Shown here: one piece after another, positions 7,550 through 17,048 of the stretch
How the letters are laid out: each line of letters begins with the position of its first letter
How positions within the stretch are numbered: the stretch's first letter is position 1
Assembly: GCA_009377445.1 (NCBI GenBank)
Contig: WHUA01000001.1
Location: 496,001-560,000 of the forward strand
DNA length: 64,000 bases
Reading direction: 5' to 3'
Origin: Alphaproteobacteria bacterium
GTDB lineage: Bacteria; Pseudomonadota; Alphaproteobacteria; UBA8366
Program-made: the position numbers and the translations under genes
Notes under the pieces: model-generated
Databases searched by the model: none
The model's input: the letters and a program-made list of their open reading frames with translations, nothing else
What the model was told of the DNA's origin: nothing

Positions 7550-7756
7550 AGTTCTACCTCCCCGCGAACACTACCGATACACCGCCGGGGTGTCCGAGGG
7601 GAAGGGCATTGCCGCCCGGGTAATCGTCGGCGCAATCGTTGCAGCGGCGGCGTTAACCTTATTGCATGGTTTTTGGCCGATAGTGGGCGCCGTCCGCGTG
7701 GCGGCGCCAAGGGGGCGGAGCCGCGCGCGATGTGTTGCGAGAAGGACCTCAAGACG

Positions 7757-9427
7757 ATGCGCATCTCCACGTTTACCAGGTATGCCTATGCCATGACCGT
7801 CGGCCTCAGCGTCGCGACGGGACTCTGCCTGTGGCTCGCCAGCGAAAGCCTCGACGACGAGCGCGAGGCGGCGCGCCGGCAGGTGGAATTCAAGCAGCTC
7901 GGTTTCCAGCTCGCCCAGGCCTCCGACTACCTGACGAACGAGGTGCGCCGCTATTCGGTCTCCGGCGCCAAGATCCACCACGAGAACTACTGGCAGGAAG
8001 TAAAGGAATACCGGACGCGCGATCACGTCGTCGACCGGCTGCGGACGCTCAATGCGCCGCAGGCGGAGCTCGACCTCATCGAGAAGGCGAAGCGCGAGTC
8101 CGACGCGCTGATCAAGCTCGAAGGGGAAGCCATGGCCGCCGTCGAGAAGGGCGACCTGGAGCGGGCGCGATCCTTCGTCTTCGGCGCCGACTACGACCGC
8201 AACAAGGCGGCGATCGGCGAGTCGATCGGCCTGTTCCAGAGCATGATGGCCAAGCGCGCGCTCCGGGAAGTCGCCGCCGCCGAATCCCGTGCCGCCCTGC
8301 TCTATGCCGTCGCGGAGATCATGGTCGCGCTCACCGCGGCAACCTTCCTCGCCATCCTGTATTTCGGCTTCGCCAGGCGCGTAATCGAACCGATCCGCCG
8401 CATGCGGACGGTCGTCCGCGGGCTTGCCGAGCAAGACTACTCCGTCGCCGTGCCGGACCTCGACCGCAGCGACGAGATCGGCGAGATGGCGAAATCGGTG
8501 CAGGTCTTCAAAGAGAACGGCATCGAGCGCAAGCGGCTCGGGGCCGAGCGGGCGGCGGAGCGGGAGGCGCGCGAGAACCGGGCGCAGCAGATGGAAGCGC
8601 TGACCCGGTCGTTTGAAGCCAAGGTCGGCTCGCTCGTGCAGGCGCTGTCCGCTTCCGCCACCCAAATGCGCACAACCGCAGAATCGATGACTGCGACGGC
8701 GGAACAGACGAATACGCGCTCCGTGGCCGTCGCCGATGCGTCCGAGGAGGCGACCGCCAACGTCCAGACGGTGGCGACGGCGGCGGACGAGCTGTCGGCG
8801 TCCGTATCCGAGATCGGCCGGCAGGTCGAGCAATCGGCCGAGATCGCAGGCCGCGCGGTCGAGGACGCCAAGCACACCGACGCCACGGTCCAGGCGCTCG
8901 CAGACAGCGCGCAGAAGATCGGCGAGGTCGTGGTCCTGATCCAGGATATCGCCTCGCAGACCAACCTGCTGGCGCTGAACGCGACGATCGAGGCGGCGCG
9001 CGCGGGCGAGGCCGGCAAGGGTTTCGCCGTGGTCGCATCCGAGGTCAAGAGCCTGGCGAACCAGACCGCCAAGGCGACGGAGGAGATCGGCACGCAGGTC
9101 GCCCAGATCCAGGACGCGACGAAGCTCGCCGTCGACGCCATCCGCAACATCGGCGCCACGATCGGCGAGATCAGCCAGATCGCCGCGACGATCGCCTCGG
9201 CGGTCGAGGAGCAGGGCGCGGCGACGCAGGAAATCGCCCGCAATGTGCAGGAGGCGGCACGGGGAACCGAAGACGTCTCCAACAACATCAGCGGGGTGAA
9301 GGAAGCCGCCGCCGAGTCCGGCAGCGCGGCGAGCCAGGTCCTGAGCTCGGCCGGGGAGCTGGCCCAGCACGCGAACCAGCTTACCGGTCACGTGAACGAG
9401 TTTCTCTCGGCGGTCAAAGCGGCGTGA
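7757..9427 (+). CDS. Methyl-accepting chemotaxis protein
   Basis: 556 residues from ATG 7757 ([17 protein letters not shown]), with AAGGA upstream; the open frame continues upstream but without protein character. Membrane segment 1 is about residues 10-29, a periplasmic sensor helix bundle runs to about 185, and membrane segment 2 is about 190-215 ([20 protein letters not shown]). A HAMP domain follows, then the signalling domain with the conserved hairpin tip around residues 397-433 ([20 protein letters not shown]). It relays ligand or energy signals to CheA/CheW. No C-terminal CheR/CheB-tethering pentapeptide is present. No che genes are nearby, so it is an orphan transducer. Confidence 0.93.
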   Translation: MRISTFTRYAYAMTVGLSVATGLCLWLASESLDDEREAARRQVEFKQLGFQLAQASDYLTNEVRRYSVSGAKIHHENYWQEVKEYRTRDHVVDRLRTLNAPQAELDLIEKAKRESDALIKLEGEAMAAVEKGDLERARSFVFGADYDRNKAAIGESIGLFQSMMAKRALREVAAAESRAALLYAVAEIMVALTAATFLAILYFGFARRVIEPIRRMRTVVRGLAEQDYSVAVPDLDRSDEIGEMAKSVQVFKENGIERKRLGAERAAEREARENRAQQMEALTRSFEAKVGSLVQALSASATQMRTTAESMTATAEQTNTRSVAVADASEEATANVQTVATAADELSASVSEIGRQVEQSAEIAGRAVEDAKHTDATVQALADSAQKIGEVVVLIQDIASQTNLLALNATIEAARAGEAGKGFAVVASEVKSLANQTAKATEEIGTQVAQIQDATKLAVDAIRNIGATIGEISQIAATIASAVEEQGAATQEIARNVQEAARGTEDVSNNISGVKEAAAESGSAASQVLSSAGELAQHANQLTGHVNEFLSAVKAA

Positions 9428-9517
9428 CCATCCGCCGCCGGACGCCCGGCAAGCGCGTGACCGGGACTGGGAACGGGCTGGAACAGGGGGCGGGATTCGG
9501 TCCGGCTCCGTTACGGG

Positions 9518-9529
9518 TTTCTTAAGAAA
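9518..9529. promoter_or_regulatory. 12-bp palindrome before the PAS_5 gene
   Basis: TTTCTTAAGAAA is a perfect palindrome in the AT-rich 160-base gap between the chemotaxis gene and the PAS_5 gene. It may be an operator. There is no family-specific match. Confidence 0.3.
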
Positions 9530-9589
9530 TTCGTGCAATGTTTAATCAAATTAACGCTAATTCGGGAGCCCTTGCCCCCGGCCCGAGCC

Positions 9590-10081
9590 ATGATCGAAGC
9601 ACCGCGGTCACCTTTCAGCCAGTTGATCCCGGAGGATTGCCATCCTAAGGTCCGGGCGCTGTTCGACTATTGGCGATCCGTGCACCCGAAGGACGGGGGC
9701 TTGCCGGGCCGGCAGCATATCGATCCCATCGACATCCCGCATCTGCTGCCGAATATCTGGCTGATCGACGTGCGCCGAAATCCCTATCGTTTCCGGTTCC
9801 GCCTGGTCGGCACGTTGATCGTCAATTACGCCGGGGAGGACAACACCGGCAAATGGTTCGATGAGCGTCTGCCCGACTTCGACCCGGGCGTCTTCATCGA
9901 CCTCGTGGAAACCGGCAAGCCGAGCTGGTCGCGCGGCCGGTCGAAGATGCGGCCGGAAAAGAACTACTACGAGCTCGAGCGCGTCCGCCTGCCGCTGGCG
10001 ACGGACGCCAAGATCGTCGACATGATCCTTTCCCTCACGGTCTTCTTCGACAGCGGCGGCAGCGAGATCCAAAGGCCCTGA
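9590..10081 (+). CDS. PAS_5 domain protein
   Basis: 163 residues from ATG 9590 (MIEAPRSPFSQLIPEDC); a GTG at 9533 would add 19 residues and cannot be excluded. Nearly the whole protein matches the PAS_5 pattern of Rhodospirillales: FDYWRSVHP, IDIPHLLPNIWLIDVRR, FRFRLVGTLIV, then D-TGKWFDE. These stand-alone PAS folds are thought to bind a small ligand, but no reaction is established. It follows the chemotaxis gene in the same direction after about 160 bases and may act with it in signal sensing; that link is inference. Confidence 0.8.
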   Translation: MIEAPRSPFSQLIPEDCHPKVRALFDYWRSVHPKDGGLPGRQHIDPIDIPHLLPNIWLIDVRRNPYRFRFRLVGTLIVNYAGEDNTGKWFDERLPDFDPGVFIDLVETGKPSWSRGRSKMRPEKNYYELERVRLPLATDAKIVDMILSLTVFFDSGGSEIQRP

Positions 10082-10131
10082 CCGGCATCCGCGCGGTTGC
10101 GTCCGCTCCGGCGGCGCGGTACTTCGGAGCC

Positions 10132-10458
10132 ATGGGCAAAACCACTGCCGCCTGCCTTTTCGCGCCAGCGCTGATGGCGCTCCACTTCTGGGCTTCGCCG
10201 TCGCTCGCCGGCGGCGCGGACTCCGGCATCCGGACGGAAGCCGCCTGCGCCGCCGTTAGGGACCGGCAGCTCGACAAGCTGGAGAGCGAGGCCGGTTCGG
10301 TCGCGGTGGTCTTCGACGCCGACATCGCCGTGGCGGAGTCGCCAGAATACGAGCTTATCAAGGCCAAGGAGGCGCTGCTCCGGGATATCGCGGACGAAAA
10401 GCGCGCCGCCCTGGACAGGTATCGCCGCTGCGCCACGGGCGGACCGGCCGCGCGGTGA
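10132..10458 (+). CDS. Small secreted protein, hypothetical
   Basis: 108 residues. An N-terminal signal peptide is clear: Lys3, a hydrophobic core (AACLFAPALMALHFWA) and a likely cleavage after SPSLA-GG around residue 26. The mature part is short, charged and probably helical, with two cysteines (in EAACAAV and RRCATG) that could form a disulfide. No family is recognised. It starts 50 bases after the PAS_5 gene in the same direction. Confidence 0.6.
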   Translation: MGKTTAACLFAPALMALHFWASPSLAGGADSGIRTEAACAAVRDRQLDKLESEAGSVAVVFDADIAVAESPEYELIKAKEALLRDIADEKRAALDRYRRCATGGPAAR

Positions 10459-10586
10459 ATCGCAGCGAACTCCGGCGCTTGCGGGTTTTTGAAAAAACTG
10501 TTATCATACAATAGGTTAATAGGCAAAATCTGCCTACGGCCAGGCAAAATTTGCCGGGTCGTGAGCTTTCGCGAGGACTTTCGGGC

Positions 10587-11696
10587 GTGGCGTTCGACTT
10601 CGACCGGTTCAACTCCATCAGCGGCCAGCTCGGCGCGGGGCTGTTCGCGCTGTTGCCGGGCGTCTCGACCGCGAGCGGGCTGAAGGCCGCCGCCGTGGCG
10701 ACCGCGTCGGCGCAGCGCGCGAACGCGAGCAAGAAGCCCTACGACCCGAACAACATCAATGGCGAGGCGCGGGCGGCCGAGCAGCGCGCCGGCAACTATC
10801 GGCGGCTGCAGTCCAAGCTCGACCGGACCGTGCGCGCGACGGCGAGGGCCGTCGACAAGCTCGTCGAACTCAAGGCGATCCTGAGCGACATGCGCAAGCA
10901 GATCGTGCTGGCGCAAAGCGATACGATCGACGACACGCAACGGGGCAAGCATGCCCAGACCTTCGACCAGCTTCTCGGCAAGCTGAACTCGAAAGTCCGG
11001 TCGGGCGGCACGCTCGACAACCTCATCGGCAGCTCGATCCGCGATATATTCGAGCCTGCGGGGATCACCTATCAAACGAAGCCCGACAGCCCGGTGACCA
11101 AGACCGTGGGCGGCATCTACTCGGGCAGCGACTATGTCGTCACGGACGGCGACGGCAACAAGCACTTCGCCGACCTCTACGGCTCGCTGCTGCAGCAATT
11201 CCCGTTCGACGACGAGGTCGAAGGCGAGTTGATCTCGGCCGCCGATACTGTCGACTACGATTCCGACACCGGCGCCATATCGATCACGCATGCCGGGGAG
11301 TCCGACCCCTTCGTCACCGGGACGCTGGAGCGCAAGGGCCTCGGCGTCCTTCATTCCTATCTCTACGGCAAGTTCACCGACGCCGATCTGCGCGACGAGG
11401 CGCTGTCGGACCTCGATGCCGCATCTTCCAAGCTGCGCTTCAACATTGCCATCATGGAAGGCGAGCTGACCAAGATCACGGCGCAACGCGACTTCAACGA
11501 AAAGCTGGTGAACGATCATTCGGCGCTCGCCAGCAAGATAATGAGCCGGGAAACCGCCGCGACCACGAAGGACGCCCTGATCGCTCAGCGCCAGCAGCTG
11601 CTCTTCAACCAGACCCTCCAGAACACGCTCAGCTTCGACGCCAGCGGCACGCTGCTGTCGCTCGGCCTCAGCAACCTGTTCGATATTTCCGCCTGA
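10587..11696 (+). CDS. Hypothetical protein with helical C-terminus
   Basis: 369 residues if translation starts at GTG 10587 (MAFDFDRFNSISGQLGAGLF), which has GAGGA about nine bases upstream; a TTG at 10551 would add 12 residues. The N-terminus is Gly/Ala-rich. Residues 75-140 are helical and basic. A central part (about 180-260) looks beta-rich and acidic (GGIYSGSDYVVTDGDGNK). Residues 285-345 are a long helix with heptad-like spacing. No signal peptide or transmembrane segment stands out. I do not recognise the family; the helical ends around a central domain loosely recall secreted filament proteins, but no flagellin motif is seen. An AT-rich gap precedes it. Confidence 0.65.
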   Translation: MAFDFDRFNSISGQLGAGLFALLPGVSTASGLKAAAVATASAQRANASKKPYDPNNINGEARAAEQRAGNYRRLQSKLDRTVRATARAVDKLVELKAILSDMRKQIVLAQSDTIDDTQRGKHAQTFDQLLGKLNSKVRSGGTLDNLIGSSIRDIFEPAGITYQTKPDSPVTKTVGGIYSGSDYVVTDGDGNKHFADLYGSLLQQFPFDDEVEGELISAADTVDYDSDTGAISITHAGESDPFVTGTLERKGLGVLHSYLYGKFTDADLRDEALSDLDAASSKLRFNIAIMEGELTKITAQRDFNEKLVNDHSALASKIMSRETAATTKDALIAQRQQLLFNQTLQNTLSFDASGTLLSLGLSNLFDISA

Positions 11697-11722
11697 TTTG
11701 GCGCGTGATCCGACGCCTGCGC

Positions 11723-12670
11723 CTAGCGGCGCCTGGCGCGCTTTTCGATCGCGTCCCAGATGTCGGACTCGATGGCGATGCCGTCGAGATTGTTGATCTC
11801 CTGGATGCCGGTGGGGGAGGTCACGTTGATTTCGGTGACATAATCCCCGATGACGTCGATCCCGACGAAGATCAGGCCCTTGTCCTGCAGGATCGGTCCG
11901 ATCGCGTCGCAGATCTGCGTCTCGCGCTTGGTGAGCGGCGCCTTTTCGCCGCGGCCGCCGGCGTGAAAGTTCGCCCGCGCCTCGCCCGCCTGCGGCACCC
12001 GCAGGACGCCCCCCGAAGGCTTGCCGTCGACCAGGATGATCCGCTTGTCGCCCTGCCGGACCTCCGGCAGGTAGCGCTGCACGATGATCGGCTCGCGGTA
12101 CATCATCGTGAACATCTCGAGCAGCGCGTTCAGGTTCTCGTCCTTCGGCGCCAAGTGAAAGACCCCGGCGCCGCCGTTGCCGAACAGCGGCTTGAGGATG
12201 ATGTCCTTGTATTCGAATCGGAAGGCGACGATTTCGTCGCGGTTGCTGGTGATCAGGGTCGGCGGCATCAGCTCGCTGAAGTGGGTGACGAACAGCTTCT
12301 CCGGCGCATTGCGCACTGAAACCGGGTCGTTCACGACCAGCGTCCTCGGGTGGACGTGCTCGAGCAGGTGCGTCGCGGTGATGTAGGCCATGTCGAAGGG
12401 CGGGTCCTGGCGCATCAGCACCACGTCCATCGTCGCCAGGTCCATGACCTCCGCCGGGCCGAGCGTGAAGTGATTGCCGCGCTCCCGCCTGACTTCGAGC
12501 GGCTGGATCCGCGCGATCAGCCGGCCGTTGCGAAAGGAAAGATCCTGCGGCACATAGTGAAACAGCCCGTGCCCGCGCTTCTGCCCCTCCAGCGCCAGCA
12601 TGAAGGTGCTGTCGGTGTCTATGTTGATGCCGGAAATCGGGTCCATCTGGATGGCGACGGCAAGGCTCAT
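11723..12670 (-). CDS. gshB: Glutathione synthetase
   Basis: 315 residues from ATG 12670 ([20 protein letters not shown]), the usual start of the family. GshB joins gamma-glutamylcysteine and glycine with ATP in the cytosol. Diagnostic stretches are [31 protein letters not shown], the ATP-grasp loop [34 protein letters not shown] and the C-terminal [20 protein letters not shown]. Length is normal. In related bacteria comM, gshB and the yraN-rsmI genes are near neighbours. Here four genes separate gshB from the comM remnant. Confidence 0.96.
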   Translation of the reverse strand: MSLAVAIQMDPISGINIDTDSTFMLALEGQKRGHGLFHYVPQDLSFRNGRLIARIQPLEVRRERGNHFTLGPAEVMDLATMDVVLMRQDPPFDMAYITATHLLEHVHPRTLVVNDPVSVRNAPEKLFVTHFSELMPPTLITSNRDEIVAFRFEYKDIILKPLFGNGGAGVFHLAPKDENLNALLEMFTMMYREPIIVQRYLPEVRQGDKRIILVDGKPSGGVLRVPQAGEARANFHAGGRGEKAPLTKRETQICDAIGPILQDKGLIFVGIDVIGDYVTEINVTSPTGIQEINNLDGIAIESDIWDAIEKRARRR

Positions 12671-12773
12671 GGCGAACTCCTGGGCAAAATCCGGGGCAAA
12701 CACTCGAGGGCGGTCGGGCTCGGCAGACTATAGCGAGCGCATGGGCAAGGGCACAGCCGTTCCGTATCGGTCC

Positions 12774-13604
12774 TCAGTTGAGCCGGCGGCGCAGCCGCTG
12801 GAGATGCGCCGATACCTCATGCCGGGCCGCGTCGCCCGTCTCATGCTCCAGGAACGATTCGAGCGCGGCGATGGCGTGGCCGAGATTGCCGGCATGCGCA
12901 TGCAACAACCCGGCTTCCCGCCGCAGCGCATGCAGGCGCGGCGCGAAGAGCAGCATGGCTTCGGCCGTCGCGGCCGCCTTCGCCGTCTGCTCCATCTGCA
13001 CGAGGCGCAGCTTGACGTTGTTCTGCAGCCGCAGCAGCACGTCGCGGTCGCTCACCGGGCGATAGTGGTCGGCGGTCAGCTCCGCCTCGGCGCCCTGCAT
13101 CGTCTTCAGCAGTGCGCGCATCTCGCCGGCGCCGCAGATCCGGCCGCGGTGAAAGGGATCCAGGATGGCGCGCTCGCCCGCGCAGTCGAGCCGGAGCAGG
13201 AAATGCCCGGGAAAATTCAGGCCGACGATATTCCAGCCGAGGGTTCGCGCCGCGTGGATGTAGAGGATGCCGAGCGCAATGGGCAGCCCCTTGCGCCGGT
13301 CGATCACGCGCATGAAATTCGCGTTCTGCAGGTCGTCGTAGGTCGCGGTGTCGCCTTCGTAGCCGTGGCGGGCGTGGACCGCCTCGTTCAGCGCGATGCA
13401 GCGCGCCCCCAGGCTGCCGGCATCCTTGCACGCTGCCGCCGCGTCGCCGGCCAGGTCGGCGAGGTGGCGGCGATACCGGTCGAGCGGGGCTTGCGGCAAT
13501 TCCAACGCGGCGAGCGCAAGCGCGCACTCCGCCAAATCGATGCCGTCGTCCGGCCCGGCGCCGACAAGGCGCAATATCTCTCTAGGATCGCACTTCCGGC
13601 TCAT
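12774..13604 (-). CDS. SirB1 family transglutaminase-like protein
   Basis: 276 residues from ATG 13604 (MSRKCDPREILRLVG). It has the SirB1/transglutaminase-like core: LNEAVHARHGYEGDTATYDD, NANFMRVIDRRKGLPIALGI, NIVGLNFPGHFLLRLD and ILDPFHRGRIC, followed by a C-terminal TPR-like helical region (about 190-270). The family is widespread in proteobacteria; the biochemical role is not established. The catalytic triad of true transglutaminases is not evident. It lies 35 bases downstream of the BON lipoprotein gene, in the same direction. Confidence 0.85.
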   Translation of the reverse strand: MSRKCDPREILRLVGAGPDDGIDLAECALALAALELPQAPLDRYRRHLADLAGDAAAACKDAGSLGARCIALNEAVHARHGYEGDTATYDDLQNANFMRVIDRRKGLPIALGILYIHAARTLGWNIVGLNFPGHFLLRLDCAGERAILDPFHRGRICGAGEMRALLKTMQGAEAELTADHYRPVSDRDVLLRLQNNVKLRLVQMEQTAKAAATAEAMLLFAPRLHALRREAGLLHAHAGNLGHAIAALESFLEHETGDAARHEVSAHLQRLRRRLN

Positions 13605-13638
13605 CCGCGCTCTTTCGGAGCCTGTGGCCATCGCCGGC

Positions 13639-14295
13639 TCAACCCGTGCCGGCCTTGGAATCCTTGATCCGCACGTAGTTCACGATGCGCCGGACATATG
13701 TAAGCTGCCGCGCGTGATTGCGGATCCGGTCGACTTCCGCCTGATTCTGCGCGATGCCCATAACGTAGACGGTGCCGTTCACCGTCTCGATGGAATAGTT
13801 GACGGCCTTGATCTGCTTGTCGAGGGTGATCTGGGTAGCGAGCTTCGCCGTCACCCATTGGTCGCGGGCGGCATCGAGCAGGTCGCTCGTGTCCTCGACC
13901 TGGATTTCGTTGATGACCTCGCGAACGCCGGACACGTTCCAGGCGATGCGCACCGCTTCGATCCGGTCGTTCGTCCGCTTCACCTTTCCGGTCAGCAGCG
14001 CGCGGCCCTCGTATACCTCGACCGAAACGTCGATGAACAGCTCGGCGCTGTAGGACAGCAGATTGGTGGAAATCTTTGTCTCGGTCGCCGTGTCTTCCAC
14101 GGTCTTGACGAAACCGCGCTCCTGCATCGCGGCGTTGCCGGCGATCGCGCCGGCGCCGATGATGGTGCTGGGGCCGCAGCCGGCGAGGGCTGCCAAGGCA
14201 GCTGCCAAGGCAGCGGCCAAGCACGCGGCACGGCATGCCGCACGATACGCCGCCCGGTGGCGGGATCGTGCCGGCGTTGGGGAAATCGGCGCCAT
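13639..14295 (-). CDS. BON-domain outer membrane lipoprotein (DolP/YraP-like)
   Basis: 218 residues from ATG 14295 (MAPISPTPARSRHRAAYRAA). The N-terminus is a lipoprotein signal peptide with an Ala-rich core and lipobox LAGC, so Cys is lipidated in the periplasm. Two BON domains follow (roughly 75-140 and 145-215: LTGKVKRTNDRIEAVRIAW, then VNGTVYVMGIAQNQAEVDRI). DolP-type proteins bind anionic phospholipid and support outer membrane assembly. The order rsmI, yraN, BON lipoprotein mirrors the enterobacterial yraL-yraM-yraN-diaA-yraP cluster, supporting the DolP-like call. The signal peptide has repeated RAAC/LAAA motifs reflecting tandem-like DNA. Confidence 0.85.
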   Translation of the reverse strand: MAPISPTPARSRHRAAYRAACRAACLAAALAAALAALAGCGPSTIIGAGAIAGNAAMQERGFVKTVEDTATETKISTNLLSYSAELFIDVSVEVYEGRALLTGKVKRTNDRIEAVRIAWNVSGVREVINEIQVEDTSDLLDAARDQWVTAKLATQITLDKQIKAVNYSIETVNGTVYVMGIAQNQAEVDRIRNHARQLTYVRRIVNYVRIKDSKAGTG

Positions 14296-14338
14296 GGCTG
14301 CGCTGTACAACAAAATCGGGCGGAATCGCAACACTATG

Positions 14339-14710
14339 TTACCGGCTCTCCTGCTGCCAGGCGCCTTGAATATGACGCGGCCAGCGATATCGCGCCACCA
14401 GCATGACGTCGAACCGCACCGCAAGGGGGGCGAGGGACGGGCGCTCGGCGACCAGCCATTCCGTGGCGCGCGCAATGCGGCGGCGCTGCCTCGGCGTCAC
14501 GGCTTCGGCCGCGTCGGCGGCACGGCGGCGCGCCTTTACCTCGATCACCGCCAGCGTCGCGCCGCGCCTGGCGACGATATCGATCTCGCCCACCGGATAG
14601 CGGACGCGGCGCGCCAGCACGCGATACCCCTGCAGCGTCAGCCCGCAGATGCACAACGCTTCCGCCCAATGGCCCCGCCGCCAGGCACGCCGGCGCGCGG
14701 CGCGGGTCAC
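14339..14710 (-). CDS. yraN: YraN family (UPF0102) nuclease-fold protein
   Basis: 123 residues from a GTG at 14710 that overlaps the rsmI stop (GTGA), indicating coupled translation. Typical UPF0102 features are AEALCICGLTLQGYRVLARR, then GEIDIVARRGATLAVIEVKA, carrying the Asp and Glu-x-Lys residues of the restriction-endonuclease-like fold, and TPRQRRRIARATEWL. The biological substrate is not firmly known; proposals include Holliday-junction or DNA repair nuclease roles. It lies between rsmI and the BON lipoprotein, a conserved order. Confidence 0.92.
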   Translation of the reverse strand: MTRAARRRAWRRGHWAEALCICGLTLQGYRVLARRVRYPVGEIDIVARRGATLAVIEVKARRRAADAAEAVTPRQRRRIARATEWLVAERPSLAPLAVRFDVMLVARYRWPRHIQGAWQQESR

Positions 14711-15678
14711 CGGCGCTGCCCCGGCTTCATCGCCCCCGGCTTCATCGCCAACGCACGCTCGTAGACGGCGCGGCGCGGCAGCGCCAGCCGCTCGGCCACG
14801 ATATCGACGGCGTCGCGCAGGCTTCGGCCCTGGATCGCCTCGCGCAGCAGGCCGTCGATGACGCCGTCTCCCGGCGGCTGGCGGTCGCCGGGCGGGCCCA
14901 CGACGATCGCGACCTCGCCCTTCGGCGGGCCGGCCTGGGCGTAGTGGCGGGCGAGGTCGGCGAGCGTGCCGCGGCGCAGCTCCTCGAAGCGCTTGGTCAG
15001 CTCGCGCGCGACGACGGCTTCGCGCTCGCCCAGCGCCTCGCGCATGTCGTTGAGGCAGCCGGTAAGGCGCCGCGCCGACTCGAAGGCGACGATCGATGCG
15101 CGGACCTGGGCGATCTCCTGGAACGCCTGCAAGCGGGCGCTGGCGCGCGGCGGTGGAAAGCCGATGAAAAGGAACCTGTCGGGCGGCAGCGCCGACGCGG
15201 TGAGGGCGGCGAGCGCCGCGGACGGCCCGGGAAGCGCCGTGACCGGATATCCCGCATCCGTCGCCTCACGGACGAAGCGGTAGCCGGGATCGGAAATCAG
15301 CGGCGTGCCGGCGTCGCTCACGAGCGCGATGCTGGCCCCCGCGGCGAGCCGGCGCAGCAGCTCCGGCCGCACCCGCCGGGCATTGTGCTCGTGGTAGGGG
15401 GTGACCGGCGTGGGCACGCCGTAATGGTCGAGCAGCCGGCCCGTCACCCGCGTGTCCTCGCAGGCGATGAGGTCGACATGCTGCAATATATCGAGTGCCC
15501 GCAATGTGATATCGCGCATGTTGCCGATCGGCGTCGGGACCAGGTAAAGACCCGGCGCCGGTTTACTTCCGGCCGCGTCGCCGCTAGGCTCGCTACCTTC
15601 TGTGTCGCCAACCAGCTCACGACGATGGGGGTCGCCCGGTGCAGTTGAGCGGAAATCGGTCCGGCTCTTGCTGGGCAT
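14707..15678 (-). CDS. rsmI: 16S rRNA (cytidine1402-2'-O)-methyltransferase
   Basis: 323 residues from ATG 15678 (MPSKSRTDFRSTAPGDP); longer upstream frames are low-complexity. RsmI methylates C1402 of 16S rRNA with SAM. Family marks are GLYLVPTPIGNMRDITLRAL, ACEDTRVTGRLLDHYG, PYHEHNARR, SDAGTPLISDPGYRFVREA, PGPSAALAALTASALP and the C-terminal KGEVAIVVGP. The first 40 bases overlap, head to head, the start of the lpoA gene on the other strand. The stop overlaps the GTG of yraN. Confidence 0.95.
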   Translation of the reverse strand: MPSKSRTDFRSTAPGDPHRRELVGDTEGSEPSGDAAGSKPAPGLYLVPTPIGNMRDITLRALDILQHVDLIACEDTRVTGRLLDHYGVPTPVTPYHEHNARRVRPELLRRLAAGASIALVSDAGTPLISDPGYRFVREATDAGYPVTALPGPSAALAALTASALPPDRFLFIGFPPPRASARLQAFQEIAQVRASIVAFESARRLTGCLNDMREALGEREAVVARELTKRFEELRRGTLADLARHYAQAGPPKGEVAIVVGPPGDRQPPGDGVIDGLLREAIQGRSLRDAVDIVAERLALPRRAVYERALAMKPGAMKPGQRR

Positions 15679-17015
15679 CTCATGCTGCCTTGCAGTTGGT
15701 GTTGGCCGCGCTGGTTGCCTTGGCGCTCGCGGCCTGTGCCGGCCCAACTGTAGACGGCGGCAGGGCCGGCGACCAGAGCAGAAGCGGCCTGCCGCCGCTT
15801 CCGCCGCTGCCGGACCTGCGGACAGGCGAGGGCGCCGCCGGGGCGCCGCTGCAGCGCCTGCCGATCCCGCCGGACGGAACGGTGCGCGTGGCGATCCTGC
15901 TGCCGCTTTCCGGGGCAAGCGCCGAGCTTTCCCAGTCCATGCTCAATGCCGCCGAAATGGCCGTGTTCGAGATCGCGGACGACAAGTTCGTCCTGATGCC
16001 GTTCGATACCAAGGGCACGGCGGAGGGCGCGGCGGCGGCGGCAGAACAGGCGATCCGCGGCGGCGCTCAGCTCATCCTCGGCCCGCTGCTTGCGGCTTCC
16101 GTCGAAGCGGTGGCCCCGCTCGCCCGCACGGCCGGCGTGCACGTCGTTTCGTTTTCCAACTCGCAGAGCGTGGCGGGCAACGGCGTCTTCATCATGGGCT
16201 TCGTGCCGCAGCAGCAGGTCGAGGCCATCGTCGATTTCGCCGTCGCCAAGGGCCTCATGCGCCACGCCGTCCTGGCGCCCCAGGACGCCTACGGTAACGC
16301 GGTGGTCGATACCATGCGGACGGCGCTTCTGCCGCGCAACGGCACCCTGGTCCGGACCCACTTCTACGACCCGAACGCCGGCGACTTCAGCAGCGATGTC
16401 AAGGTCGTCGCCGACTACGACCAGCGCCGAACGGCGCTGCTCCAGCAGCGCGCGCTGCTGCAGCGCCAGCACGACGAGGTTTCCCGCCAGGCGCTGAAGC
16501 GGCTGGAGAATCGCGACACGATCGGCGATGTCGATTTCAACGCGATGCTGCTGCCGGCGACCGGCCAGACGCTGCGTTCGCTTGCGTCCCTGCTTTCCTA
16601 CTACGACGTCGACCTGCCGGCGGTGCGCTTCCTCGGCCTCCGCAACTGGGACGAGATCGAAAAGCCTCAGGCGGAGCCTGCGCTGACCGGATCCTGGTTC
16701 GCCGCGCCGGCGCCGGCGGCGCGGCAGCGGTTCGAGGAGCGCTTCAAGGAAGCCTTCGGACGGGCGCCGGCGCGGCTCGCGTCGCTCGCCTATGATTCGA
16801 CGGCGCTGGCCGCCACGCTCGCCCAGGACGGCGGCGAGCCTCGCTTCGGTTTCGAGGCGCTGACCATCGCCAATGGATTCGAAGGCGTCGACGGGCTATT
16901 CCGCCTCGAGGCAAACGGCGTCGCGCAGCGCAAGTTCGCAATCCTCGAAGTCCGCAAGGCAGGGGTGCAGATGATCCAGGCTCCGCCCACGGTCTTCGCG
17001 CCGATGACGAACTGA
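15639..17015 (+). CDS. Penicillin-binding protein activator (LpoA-like lipoprotein)
   Basis: 458 residues from GTG 15639. The signal peptide ends in a lipobox (LALAAC), so it is an outer membrane lipoprotein. After a Pro-rich linker, residues 80-455 form a periplasmic-binding-protein type I fold: VRVAILLPLSGASAELSQSM, GGAQLILGPLLAASVEAV, VVSFSNSQSVAGNGVFIMGF, APQDAYGNAVVD. LpoA activates the synthase PBP1A in gammaproteobacteria; alphaproteobacterial members are called by this fold and the rsmI/yraN neighbourhood. It is divergent from and overlapping rsmI. A later start would remove the charged N-region of the signal peptide, so the overlap appears real. Confidence 0.85.
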   Translation: MQLSGNRSGSCWASHAALQLVLAALVALALAACAGPTVDGGRAGDQSRSGLPPLPPLPDLRTGEGAAGAPLQRLPIPPDGTVRVAILLPLSGASAELSQSMLNAAEMAVFEIADDKFVLMPFDTKGTAEGAAAAAEQAIRGGAQLILGPLLAASVEAVAPLARTAGVHVVSFSNSQSVAGNGVFIMGFVPQQQVEAIVDFAVAKGLMRHAVLAPQDAYGNAVVDTMRTALLPRNGTLVRTHFYDPNAGDFSSDVKVVADYDQRRTALLQQRALLQRQHDEVSRQALKRLENRDTIGDVDFNAMLLPATGQTLRSLASLLSYYDVDLPAVRFLGLRNWDEIEKPQAEPALTGSWFAAPAPAARQRFEERFKEAFGRAPARLASLAYDSTALAATLAQDGGEPRFGFEALTIANGFEGVDGLFRLEANGVAQRKFAILEVRKAGVQMIQAPPTVFAPMTN

Positions 17016-17048
17016 AGCCGGGCTCCGATCCGGCTTTCACGCCGGCTT

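Noticed and set aside
7538..7756. N-terminal extension of the chemotaxis receptor
   Set aside because: The upstream 73 codons are Arg/Gly-rich, cross the comM start region, and the ATG at 7757 gives a normal receptor N-terminus with a membrane segment.
7571..9538. 655-codon open frame antisense to the chemotaxis receptor
   Set aside because: GC-rich codon bias opens the opposite strand; the product is low-complexity (DLGDL, RRGD runs), and the + strand gene is unmistakable.
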